Of a DNA stretch of 64,000 bases, positions 56,896 through 64,000 are shown in pieces. Every line of letters starts with the position of its first letter. The first letter of the stretch is position 1. Source of the DNA: Sulfuricella denitrificans (GTDB taxonomy: Bacteria > Pseudomonadota > Gammaproteobacteria > Burkholderiales > Sulfuricellaceae); contig NSJJ01000008.1 in assembly GCA_002632355.1 (NCBI GenBank), forward strand, positions 100,848 to 164,847, in the 5' to 3' direction. The translations under genes were made by a program, and so were the position numbers. The notes beneath the pieces were generated by a model. The model was not told the origin of the DNA, searched no databases, and saw nothing but the letters and a program-made list of their open reading frames with translations.

Positions 56896-57630
56896 ATGGC
56901 ATTGATCAATGGAGTTTTGGCGGGGAGCGCCTCAGTCGCCACGGCATCGGCCCAGTCAAGCGGAAGTACGGCAAGTTCAAAATCCATGGTTTCTTTTGCT
57001 GACCTGCTTCAATCGGCAACGGCAACGAATCCGGCAGCTTCGGCCACTTCGCAAACAATGAACGATGCCGATATCAGAGCGTTGATGTCCTCCGGGCAGC
57101 CGATGGCCGCAGTTGCGCAGCAGTTGCAGCAGGCAGGGATCACACTAAGCCAGATAGCCACTGCCGCCGGAACGAGTACAAAGGCAATCCAGGCCCTTGC
57201 GGAACAGGGCGGGATTACATTCGGTGCCGGCGGCGTGATTCAGATCAACTCGCCGACTGATGTGGCGGATATGTCCACAACGGCCCGTGGCGCCCTGCAA
57301 AAAATGCAGGCGTTTGATCCCGGCTTCAGAATCGGCCAGGATGCAAACGGCAACTACCAGTTACAGTATGCCTCGCCTATCCGGGCGGCAGAAAACATGG
57401 GCCAGATCCGTATGAGTGATGGTTCTGTCGTGGGGCTTGCCGGGCGTTCGGCCTACACATTGTTCAACCCCGCCATTGGCTTGTCTGAAGCTGAAAAGCA
57501 GGCTTTGGCGCTATTCATGCCTGATTTGAACAACACTCAGATTGCCTATTCGACCGGGGGCAATCAGACAGCCTGGAGCCAGGCAGAGTATGCTGCTGCC
57601 AGATCTTCCATACGGGTTGTCGCCGGATAG
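56896..57630 (+). CDS. Hypothetical Ala/Ser/Gln-rich protein under a sigma-54-like promoter
   Basis: A 244-residue protein with no recognised domain and no clear signal peptide. The first 60 residues are Ser/Ala/Thr-rich (SAQSSGSTASSKSM), then come short helical, repeat-like parts (MAAVAQQLQQAGITLSQIAT) and a beta-rich C-terminus. AAGGAGA precedes the ATG at 56896, which decides the start against the frame from 56875. A weak hairpin (CCCGGAG/CTCCGGG, 57643-57664) follows the stop. It may be a secreted or surface protein, but nothing in the sequence proves it. Confidence 0.7.
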   Translation: MALINGVLAGSASVATASAQSSGSTASSKSMVSFADLLQSATATNPAASATSQTMNDADIRALMSSGQPMAAVAQQLQQAGITLSQIATAAGTSTKAIQALAEQGGITFGAGGVIQINSPTDVADMSTTARGALQKMQAFDPGFRIGQDANGNYQLQYASPIRAAENMGQIRMSDGSVVGLAGRSAYTLFNPAIGLSEAEKQALALFMPDLNNTQIAYSTGGNQTAWSQAEYAAARSSIRVVAG

Positions 57631-57672
57631 TGCCTTTTGATACCCGGAGGGGGTGGACTCCGGGCCGCAGCT

Positions 57673-58287
57673 TTAAAGGCAGGAAGAGTTCTTGTTGCCT
57701 ATCCACGGCTTTCTGAGGACGATCGTGCCCACGTCCCAGGCTTCCCATGTGGAAGGGTCATCCAGATCAATCTTGGACCTGTCCGCCACAATTCCCACCA
57801 TCTGCCAGGTGCCGATGGGCACCCCTTCAAGCGCCAGTGAAGAGGCAATCAGTGTTTCGGTAATGGCGCCCCCCACATTCTTTTCCCATGGCAGGTAGAT
57901 ATCCGTTGCCGGGTCAAAGTCGGCAAGATTCCAGCGACGCACAAAACTGACACCCGTGGTGGAGCTGGAGTAGCGCGTGGCAACCTGGTAGGTTGGCAGG
58001 GTCGTGTTGGTGCCGTTGGGCGTGTAAAGAATGATATACACGTCCTTCAGGTCAGCGATCGTGGCGCCGGCATTGTAGGCCAGGGTAAACGTGACTGCAT
58101 CGATCACGCCGATATTGTCGCATGGAGAGAATTTGGTATTGGCGGGCTGAGTGGAGGCGGGTTTTTCCCCGGCACTGCCCTTGGGCATGCTGACCGTGAT
58201 TTTCATGGAATAGGTAGCAGACCATAATGCGCCGGAATGAAATATCAGGCTGGCTGCAAGAGCTAAGAACAGGGCCATGCGTTTCAT
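57673..58287 (-). CDS. Secreted hypothetical protein
   Basis: A 204-residue protein with a signal peptide (ALFLALAASLIFHSGALWSA) and a beta-rich body (YSMKITVSMPKG, AVTFTLAYNAGATIADL, VGIVADRSK). Two Cys residues (CDN and the C-terminal CL) could form a disulfide. The family is not recognised. It is the last gene of a leftward row of four genes (VCBS lipoprotein, parvulin, acyltransferase, this). Confidence 0.75.
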   Translation of the reverse strand: MKRMALFLALAASLIFHSGALWSATYSMKITVSMPKGSAGEKPASTQPANTKFSPCDNIGVIDAVTFTLAYNAGATIADLKDVYIILYTPNGTNTTLPTYQVATRYSSSTTGVSFVRRWNLADFDPATDIYLPWEKNVGGAITETLIASSLALEGVPIGTWQMVGIVADRSKIDLDDPSTWEAWDVGTIVLRKPWIGNKNSSCL

Positions 58288-58320
58288 GAAACTCTCCTGA
58301 TGACTGAAGTAAGGTTTATC

Positions 58321-58947
58321 TTACCTGAGCCTGCGGATGAAAGAAGCGAAAAAAAGGGAAAGCGGATTGCTTTTCTCGTCGCCGGGTTCAAAACCCTTGC
58401 GGTAACGAATCAGGCGGGCAGGGTTGCCCGCTACGATCGCATAGGGAGGAACCGAACGGGTCACTATCGCGCCCGCGCCTACAACCGCGCCCTCGCCGAT
58501 GGTGAGGCCCTGCAGGATAGTGGCGCCAGCCGCAATCCAGGCGCCGCTGCCAATTGTGATCTTTCCATAATTGATCGGGTTGCGCCAGATACTTGCGTCA
58601 GCACCGTCGATGACATGTCCGGCAGAAAGGATATGGACATGAGAGCCAATCAGAACCTCGTCGCCGATATCCAGGCCGCCTTCGCCGGATAGGTAGCTGC
58701 CCACGTTCACGATCACATCGTTACCGAATGAAATGCCTGTATCCGGGTGCTGGGCGGGGTCGCCAATGACAAGGCGCACCTGCTCGTAAAGACTGACTCG
58801 GTTACCCAGTCTGATCCCGATGCGAGGCTCAGGGCAGGGGTGCCTCATGATCGTCACGGTTTGGGAAATGCGGCATTCTTCCCCGATCTGGTCGATGCCC
58901 GGATAAGAAGAAAAGAAATCCGGGATGCCGTGAAGGTGGGTTGTCAT
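58321..58947 (-). CDS. Hexapeptide-repeat (left-handed beta-helix) acyltransferase
   Basis: A 208-residue protein of the WbbJ/NodL-type acetyltransferase family, a trimer that uses acetyl-CoA. The left-handed helix is built from hexapeptide turns such as IGSHVHILSAGHVID, ITIGSGAWIAAGATILQGL and GEGAVVGAGAIVTR, closed by AIVAGNPARLIRYR. Its target is probably a sugar, as in capsule or exopolysaccharide loci. ATG 58947 is chosen; an ATG at 59013 would overlap the parvulin gene by 35 bases and is less likely. Confidence 0.82.
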   Translation of the reverse strand: MTTHLHGIPDFFSSYPGIDQIGEECRISQTVTIMRHPCPEPRIGIRLGNRVSLYEQVRLVIGDPAQHPDTGISFGNDVIVNVGSYLSGEGGLDIGDEVLIGSHVHILSAGHVIDGADASIWRNPINYGKITIGSGAWIAAGATILQGLTIGEGAVVGAGAIVTRSVPPYAIVAGNPARLIRYRKGFEPGDEKSNPLSLFFASFIRRLR

Positions 58948-58978
58948 ATCCAGAACCGGCAATTCCCCATTTAAAATA

Positions 58979-59845
58979 TCATTTGGCTTCAAATGGCGTG
59001 TCGAGGTTATCAAGCAGAATCTTGACCGGCCAGCGTGCTTTCAGGGTGTCAAACATGGCTTCCACCCGCTGCCTGTAACAATCAGACTGCTGTTTCTCTG
59101 CCGCCTGCACCCTTACGCTTTCATAAGATTCGGGCACGGGTTCGCGACGCCCGGAAACCTGATACAGGTAAAGCATCTCGCCCTGTTCCAGCGGGCCGAT
59201 AACCTGACCTGTTTTCGCCTTTGCAAGTTCAGCCATGATTGGGTTCGATGCGTCTTCCTGAGCCACGAACCCCAGGTCGCCACCGCGAAATCTGTCGAAC
59301 TCGTCGTCGCTGTCTGCGGCAATCGCCGCAAACGTGACTTCACCCCCGGAAAGTCGCGCGGCCATGGCTTGCAGGCGTGCATTAACCGCATTGCGATTAT
59401 CCGGCGTATAGCGAAGGCCGAAACGGTTCAGACGCAGGAAAAGCGGTGACGAGAACTGATCTGGATGCGCATCGTAGAATGCGCGGACTGCGGATTCTGC
59501 AGGAGGCGCACAACGGGGTGCCAGGCGCAGGCGTACGGCAATGGCGTAAGCCGTATCGCCGCCGTTTTCGGCACCTGAACGAGGCATGCCGAGGCGCTCC
59601 CCTTCCATGATCAGCAGGCGCGTTCTGATCATGTCTTCGAGAATGCGTTTGGGCCCGCCGGGGATGGTCAGATAGGGATACAGATTTGGCAGCGGACGAG
59701 CGTAATTGATCACGTCGAACTTGGTGATGGTCAGATCGCTGCCAATCGTGGCAAGGGCCGGATTGTCCTGCTTCGATTCTGCCCTCAGAGGCCCAGCCAT
59801 CAGGCCGACAAGAAGCAGGGGCAGCAGAAAGAAATGTTTAATCAT
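58979..59845 (-). CDS. Parvulin-type peptidyl-prolyl isomerase (EpsD/SurA-like)
   Basis: A 288-residue periplasmic protein: signal peptide (about 1-22), a SurA-like N-terminal helical part (FDVINYARPLPN, RILEDMIRTRLLIMEGE) and a parvulin-like domain (PLFLRLNRFGLRYTP, GGDLGFVAQEDASNPIM and VIGPLEQGEMLYLYQVSGR). Such proteins, including EpsD of PEP-CTERM/exosortase loci, help fold exported proteins. The ATG overlaps the stop of the VCBS lipoprotein gene. That it is EpsD proper is not certain. Confidence 0.72.
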   Translation of the reverse strand: MIKHFFLLPLLLVGLMAGPLRAESKQDNPALATIGSDLTITKFDVINYARPLPNLYPYLTIPGGPKRILEDMIRTRLLIMEGERLGMPRSGAENGGDTAYAIAVRLRLAPRCAPPAESAVRAFYDAHPDQFSSPLFLRLNRFGLRYTPDNRNAVNARLQAMAARLSGGEVTFAAIAADSDDEFDRFRGGDLGFVAQEDASNPIMAELAKAKTGQVIGPLEQGEMLYLYQVSGRREPVPESYESVRVQAAEKQQSDCYRQRVEAMFDTLKARWPVKILLDNLDTPFEAK

Positions 59846-60966
59846 GGAATCGGCTTTGCATTTTCCCATAACGGCCCAAAAATCAACTGCACCGTGGTAT
59901 CGGCCGAATTGGCCACAAGCAGGTCGAGATGGCCGTCACGGTCCAGATCAATAAACTGCATGTCGAGCGGCAGCGCGCCGGTAGAAAGACCGCGTCGCTC
60001 CCAGGCCTCGTGCGGTTTCCCGTCTTTGGGGCGCGCCAGAACGACCCTGCCATTTTCGCTCAATGCCAGCAGAGGCTGTCCGTGCTCGTGTCCAATAGCA
60101 ACTGCGCTATAACCATAAAGCGGCGCAGGAATTTCCAGCGTGTCGCGCACGCCGCCCTTGCCGTCATTAAACAGAATACGGGCGGCCTTGCCGGTTTCCA
60201 GCGCCACTACAAGGTCCGGGTGGCCATCGTTGTCCAGGTCGCCTGCAGCCAGTTGGCGCGTCTTGCCGGGGCCGGCTTTCTGCAGCAATGAAAGCTCAAA
60301 TTTGCGTTGTCCCAGATTGCGTGCAAATCTGATCGAACCCGCATCGTATTCGCTCCAAATCAGGTCGGGTTTGCCGTCGCCATCCCAGTCGACAATGCGC
60401 GCATATTGGGGCACTTTGTCGCCGGCAAGGTATTGGGTTTTGAATTGCCCATCTGCCTGACCCCAGAAAATAGTCAGTGTATCGCCTATATACGGACCGG
60501 AAATGACGTCGAGTTGCCCGTCCTGATCCAGGTCGCCCAGTGTCAGGGCAATCGGTGGATGATCTGCAGAAATGATCTGGGCCAGGCCTAGTTTTTTGTC
60601 GTTGAAGCTCCAGCGCTGAACCTTGCTGGTGCCTTCTGCCGCCACATAAAGTTCAGTCGGACTCGCCCAGCGCACCGAATCCGGATGGTAGTTGGTCGCC
60701 TCGTTCTGGGCGAGGCGGACAAGTTTGCGGTCGGGCGTGAGTTGCCAGATTTCGAGATAATTGTCGCGGTGGCTGATTGCCGCGATCAGGGTTTCGCCTG
60801 CAGGCGTCACGATGGCGGACGCCGACCATGGGGCATCAATCTGAATTTCACGTGTCGCCGGACCTTCCGGTTCCGCAAGTTTGGCCGGTACAGTGGCCTG
60901 GAGGCAGCCTGCCAGCAGAGGCAGCAGCGCAAGAAGAGCGGAATAGCGAGTCAGTCGGGTTGTCAT
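59842..60966 (-). CDS. FG-GAP/VCBS repeat lipoprotein
   Basis: A 374-residue lipoprotein (signal ALLALLPLLAGCLQ, Cys 21) with a beta-propeller made of at least four calcium-binding-type blocks (DLDQDGQLDVI, DWDGDGKPDLIW, DLDNDGHPDLVV, DLDRDGHLDLLV). Such propellers bind proteins or sugars on the cell surface or in the periplasm. The stop overlaps the parvulin start (ATGA). It is the first gene of the leftward row; its promoter must lie within the 37 bases before the terminator of the next gene, or transcription reads through that terminator. Confidence 0.85.
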   Translation of the reverse strand: MTTRLTRYSALLALLPLLAGCLQATVPAKLAEPEGPATREIQIDAPWSASAIVTPAGETLIAAISHRDNYLEIWQLTPDRKLVRLAQNEATNYHPDSVRWASPTELYVAAEGTSKVQRWSFNDKKLGLAQIISADHPPIALTLGDLDQDGQLDVISGPYIGDTLTIFWGQADGQFKTQYLAGDKVPQYARIVDWDGDGKPDLIWSEYDAGSIRFARNLGQRKFELSLLQKAGPGKTRQLAAGDLDNDGHPDLVVALETGKAARILFNDGKGGVRDTLEIPAPLYGYSAVAIGHEHGQPLLALSENGRVVLARPKDGKPHEAWERRGLSTGALPLDMQFIDLDRDGHLDLLVANSADTTVQLIFGPLWENAKPIP

Positions 60967-61003
60967 GGGATCGTCACGGATATTTAAACGGGATTATTCT
61001 AAC

Positions 61004-61030
61004 AAAAAAAGGAACCCGAAGGTTCCTTTT
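61004..61030 (-). terminator. Intrinsic terminator of the 61087 secreted-protein gene
   Basis: On the minus strand, a stem of AAAAGGAACC and GGTTCC plus T residues around the loop TTCG is followed by a run of seven T residues. The stable TTCG tetraloop and the T-run make this a strong terminator. Confidence 0.9.
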
Positions 61031-61033
61031 CCG

Positions 61034-61068
61034 ATTGCTGGCGGGGTGCCAAGGCACCTGCCAGCAAT
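61034..61068 (-). other. Perfect 3' hairpin before the terminator
   Basis: A nine-base outer stem (ATTGCTGGC with GCCAGCAAT) and a six-base inner stem (GGTGCC with GGCACC) lie between the 61087 stop codon and the terminator. Two stable hairpins in a row, as here, may protect an mRNA 3' end. Confidence 0.65.
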
Positions 61069-61086
61069 ATGACACTACCTGCTGAC

Positions 61087-61962
61087 TTAGCGGGATGCGT
61101 TCATCAGAGTCTGGGTCGCGCCGAAAGCAGGGTCGGAAACCACGCTGTAGGACAGGATGCCAGATTGCAGAGCAGCGCTCAGGCTGAAGTTCACGAAACC
61201 GTCCACGAAGGTCGCTGGGCGGCCAACTTGAGCTTCTGGGTTGTAAATGTTCAGTTCCTGATTTGCCAGGGCCAGGGTTACGGACTGACGGTTCTGTGCA
61301 TCGTCGTACATGTTGACGGTGTAGTTGCCGATTGCATTGTTGGCAGTCCAGATTACAACTGCAGTATCACGGCCACCAGTGGCGCCGTCGATCCAGTAGC
61401 GCAGATCGATGTGTGTAGCAGCCATTGCAGAGGTAAGCAGAGGAGAGCCGGTATTTACAAAGCCATTGCCCATTTTCAGGCTGTCAATCGAAGTCGCGCC
61501 CAAAGTGGTCAGGTTAGCGGCGGCACCAGCTGTGTAGTCAGACTGGGTCAGCGCAACAGCAGGAATGTAAGCTGCGTCGCCAGTGGTGACGTAGAAAGCG
61601 TTACATGCGATGGACTCAGAAGTGCTCAGAACGCCACCACCAGCAGAGCTGTGGGAGAAGGTCAGGTAGCCTTGGGTGCCTGCGGTCAATGCGCCAGCCA
61701 GTGCGGACATGCTGTAAGAATACATGTCGTTGGCGGTAACTGCGAACTGACCGTCGGAAACGTGATTGGAGTTCACGTCGAAGAATGTCCAGTACACGGT
61801 ACCAGCGTGACGAGCAGTAATACCAACAACGGTGTTGCTGGTTGCGGAGTGGATTGCTGATGGAACCAGGCAACCCTGATCGTATTCACCCAAGACAACA
61901 GCGCTCGCGCCGGTTGCGGCAAAAGCACCTGCGACAGCAAGAGCGATAGAAAGCTTTTTCAT
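61087..61962 (-). CDS. Secreted hypothetical protein, probably highly expressed
   Basis: A 291-residue protein with a clear signal peptide (LSIALAVAGAFAATGASA), a few Cys (two near residues 31 and 119 may pair), many Thr, Ala, Ser and Asn residues, and a beta-rich body (AGTVYWTFFDVNSN, GYLTFSHSSAGGG). The family is not recognised. A strong AAGGAG site precedes the ATG and two hairpins end the transcript, signs of high expression. It could be a surface-layer, matrix or pilin-like protein; no C-terminal sorting signal is seen. Confidence 0.75.
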   Translation of the reverse strand: MKKLSIALAVAGAFAATGASAVVLGEYDQGCLVPSAIHSATSNTVVGITARHAGTVYWTFFDVNSNHVSDGQFAVTANDMYSYSMSALAGALTAGTQGYLTFSHSSAGGGVLSTSESIACNAFYVTTGDAAYIPAVALTQSDYTAGAAANLTTLGATSIDSLKMGNGFVNTGSPLLTSAMAATHIDLRYWIDGATGGRDTAVVIWTANNAIGNYTVNMYDDAQNRQSVTLALANQELNIYNPEAQVGRPATFVDGFVNFSLSAALQSGILSYSVVSDPAFGATQTLMNASR

Positions 61963-62242
61963 AAGTAATACTCCTTAGTTTGCATTGACTACGGGTTAAG
62001 TAAACAACTTTTTTAAATGAAACTTTTTTATTAAATCTCCCCCTGTCCAGGAGATTCATCTTCGTGGCGCTTGATCCAAATATTCTCTCGCACCTACGAT
62101 TTCAGGTACAGGCGAGGCCACTTTACGACAGCATGTTTTAAAAAGCAACATATGCATTAGGAAAAAAGCGTCACATGTTGCAAAAATGACACACCGCTAA
62201 TGTTGTTAATCTCTGGAGTCGCCATTTGTCCGGATCATTTCC
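61963..62242. other. Intergenic region upstream of the 61087 secreted-protein gene
   Basis: About 280 bases, AT-rich near the start codon, with no gene. A candidate minus-strand promoter (TTGCAA, 18 bases, TAATGC, near 62150-62180) is weak. It also holds the end of the convergent lipoprotein gene side; nothing else is recognised. Confidence 0.35.
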
Positions 62243-62674
62243 CTATTTCGCAGGTTCGCCGCCAGGGATTGCTCGTGCCAACTCATGATACCACTGGTTG
62301 TCGATCCACTTCCAGGGGTCAGTCAGGGTTTGCTGTAAAGGTTTTTTGCCCCTTAACCCCGGCACGAAGTATTCCGTATCCATGGTGACAATTCCTTTTC
62401 CGTTAGAATCGATGCGCACATCAGTAATCACGATTTTGGTAAACATCATGCCGCCGCTCTTTGCATATTGTGCCAGTGTCAACTGGCCGCGCACCCGGGT
62501 TTCCTCGAAATTCCAGGTCGTCACCAGATCGCCTGACAGTTTTGCATTCCAGTAGGCCTGTGCGCGTTCGCGCAGCGATTCGGTATCGGGCGTGGCCGAG
62601 ATATGGGCGCAGCCGCCAAGCAGAACGATAAAGAGCATCAGGAATAAACGATGTAGAGATTTCTTGATCAGCAT
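62243..62674 (-). CDS. Small hypothetical lipoprotein
   Basis: A 143-residue protein with a lipoprotein signal (LFLMLFIVLLGGCAH, Cys 22) and a mixed body (RAQAYWNAKLSGDLVTTWNF) resembling small NTF2-like or SIMPL-like periplasmic proteins, though I cannot name a family. Start: ATG 62674 gives a normal signal; the frame is open to 62878 but the extra residues are polar and look non-coding. It is divergent from the SEC-C/TPR gene. Confidence 0.7.
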   Translation of the reverse strand: MLIKKSLHRLFLMLFIVLLGGCAHISATPDTESLRERAQAYWNAKLSGDLVTTWNFEETRVRGQLTLAQYAKSGGMMFTKIVITDVRIDSNGKGIVTMDTEYFVPGLRGKKPLQQTLTDPWKWIDNQWYHELARAIPGGEPAK

Positions 62675-62931
62675 GGTTTCGGTTCTTCGGATATTAAAAG
62701 GTTTATAAGGTTTGCCATCTGGATGCCGGTATTGCGGAACATCGAAATAACCCTTGAACCCAGGAAGACCTTCAGTGGTTGACGGAGTTCCCGTTGTTTT
62801 CGTCGGTTGCTGGATTTTATCACAAGCAATCCCCCTCATGCCCTTTAGTCGGTTGCGTTTCCGGGGGCATAATTCCATATTACTTGTTCTGCAGTGTAAA
62901 ATGCCTGCTTTTCCCTCAAGTTGACTGCTTC

Positions 62932-64000
62932 ATGACTGTTAGCCGCAATGCGCCGTGCCCCTGCGGGAGCGGCAGGAAGTACAAACAGTGCTGTGGCAAA
63001 AACAATCCGTCTGCTGACGGGCTTGCCTTCGACGCGGCTGGCATGCTGCGCCAGGGGGTTCAGCTTCAAAGGAATGGCCGTCTGCGCGAGGCGGAAATGG
63101 CGTACCGTCGTGTGCTGGAAGCCAAACCGGATAACCCGGATGCCCTGCATCAGCTCGGCCTGCTTGCCCAGGGTGCAGGGAGGCTGGATCTTGCGCACGA
63201 CCTTATCGGCAAGGCGGTTCAACTCAGGCCGGGAGATGTCGTGTTCCGGCACAACCTGGCCATCCTGCTGCATGCAATGGGGCGGGTGGCTGAAGCCGTG
63301 GAGCAGGCAGAGAAGGCGTTGAAAAAGAACCCGGATTTCATCGAGACCCGGTTTCTGCTGGCCAACCTTCTCAAGGAGCAGGGAAAAGCCGGGGAAGCGA
63401 TCGGACAGTATCAGCGGGTCCTTGCGCTGAACCCGCAGCATGCCAGCGCGCTGAATAATCTTGGCGCAACATTCAAGGAAGCGGACAGGCTGCACGATGC
63501 ACGGGCCTGTTACGAGAAACTGCTGCGCCTGCAGCCTGGTCTTGCAGAAGGCTGGAACAACCTGGGGGGCATCTTCAAGGCTGAAGGCAATTACAAAGAG
63601 GCCGTGTCTTTTTTTGAGCGTGCGCTCAATATTCGCCCAAATTACGACGATGCGGTCTGCAACCTGGCGGGTGCGCTGTATATGGAAGGCGAGTGGGCGA
63701 GCGCCATTCCTTATTACCGGCAGTTGCTGAAATTAAGACCGAATGGCGCGCAGGAACATCTGGATTTCGCCATCTGCCTGTTAGCGAGCGGCGATCTGGC
63801 GCAGGGCTGGCCCTTGTATCCAGCGCGGCTCGAACTGAAAAGAGTGGACGGGGGCAGCAAAAAACGTCCCTTCCCCCATCCTTTCTGGCAGGGCGAGCCA
63901 CTCACAGGCAAGACATTACTGGTCTGGGGCGAACAGGGCGTGGGCGACGAAATCCTGTTTGCCAGCGTCCTGCCGGACGTGATCCGAGCGGCGAAGCGGG
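62932..64000 (+). CDS. SEC-C / TPR / glycosyltransferase-like protein, 3' end cut by the window
   Basis: At least 356 residues, open to the window edge. It starts with a SEC-C zinc motif (APCPCGSGRKYKQCCGK, residues 7-23), continues with about seven tetratricopeptide repeats (for example PDNPDALHQLGLLAQGAG, ALNPQHASALNNLGATFKEA, LQPGLAEGWNNLGGIFKAEG) and near the end reads FWQGEPLTGKTLLVWGEQGV, as in TPR proteins with a GT9-like domain. It may modify proteins or sugars. The ATG at 62932 follows a pyrimidine-rich stretch with no strong ribosome site. Confidence 0.8.
   Translation, partial: MTVSRNAPCPCGSGRKYKQCCGKNNPSADGLAFDAAGMLRQGVQLQRNGRLREAEMAYRRVLEAKPDNPDALHQLGLLAQGAGRLDLAHDLIGKAVQLRPGDVVFRHNLAILLHAMGRVAEAVEQAEKALKKNPDFIETRFLLANLLKEQGKAGEAIGQYQRVLALNPQHASALNNLGATFKEADRLHDARACYEKLLRLQPGLAEGWNNLGGIFKAEGNYKEAVSFFERALNIRPNYDDAVCNLAGALYMEGEWASAIPYYRQLLKLRPNGAQEHLDFAICLLASGDLAQGWPLYPARLELKRVDGGSKKRPFPHPFWQGEPLTGKTLLVWGEQGVGDEILFASVLPDVIRAAKR

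Overview
The window looks like a chromosomal stretch of a betaproteobacterium, probably of the Nitrosomonadales/Sulfuricella-Gallionella type. This is inferred from protein families and synteny (TorF porin-glnK-amtB, lpxC-dciA-M23-secA, prmA next to a DUF3426 zinc-ribbon gene, rml genes beside a type II secretion operon). It is almost entirely housekeeping and secretion genes on both strands, with tight operons, many ATGA overlaps and no rRNA, tRNA, IS element, prophage or CRISPR array that I could see.

Layout. 1-4.6 kb: the end of a TerC-type membrane gene, an HD phosphohydrolase, a WYL regulator with a small DUF4258-like gene, a DnaQ/GIY-YIG nuclease fusion and small hypotheticals. 4.8-7.7 kb: a nitrogen-assimilation operon (TorF porin, glnK, amtB) with a terminator at one end and, at the other, a sigma-54 promoter preceded by two NtrC-like boxes. 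7.7-15.6 kb: ubiK, an unpaired HicA-like gene, an Atm1-type ABC exporter, an FMN-binding glutamate synthase-domain protein, a NorE/NorF-like pair, rep helicase and a c-type cytochrome. 15.7-21.8 kb: lpxC, dciA, an M23 peptidase, secA and a SPOR protein. 21.8-34.4 kb: a long minus-strand array of cutA, dsbD, a TlpA-like thioredoxin, aroQ, accB, accC, prmA, the DUF3426 protein, gcvT, gcvH, gcvPA, tpx, gcvPB and the SPOR protein. 34.4-37.7 kb: fxsA, a MoaD-like protein, murI, an SDR epimerase and a 2Fe-2S reductase. 37.8-43.5 kb: a NodIJ-type ABC exporter and the dTDP-L-rhamnose genes rmlBAC-SLT-rmlD. 43.5-54.3 kb: a complete-looking type II secretion operon gspEFGHIJKLMND without gspC or the prepilin peptidase. 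54.3-64 kb: an accessory cell-surface region with a secreted S8 protease, a gene behind a sigma-54 promoter, a lipoprotein/parvulin/acyltransferase/secreted-protein gene row, a probably abundant secreted protein, a small lipoprotein and a SEC-C/TPR/glycosyltransferase-like protein running off the window end.

Functionally the right half is an envelope and export region: dTDP-rhamnose synthesis, an ABC-2 exporter, T2SS, a likely T2SS substrate protease and a set of envelope proteins that resemble the periphery of exopolysaccharide loci. The least explained parts are 54-64 kb, the duplicated N-terminal domain of DsbD, the MoaD-like protein that lacks the C-terminal diglycine, the large hairpin directly before secA, and three divergent gene pairs whose start codons lie only 6-17 bp apart. 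I did not see a clear defence or other wholly novel system; the best candidates are flagged with modest scores.
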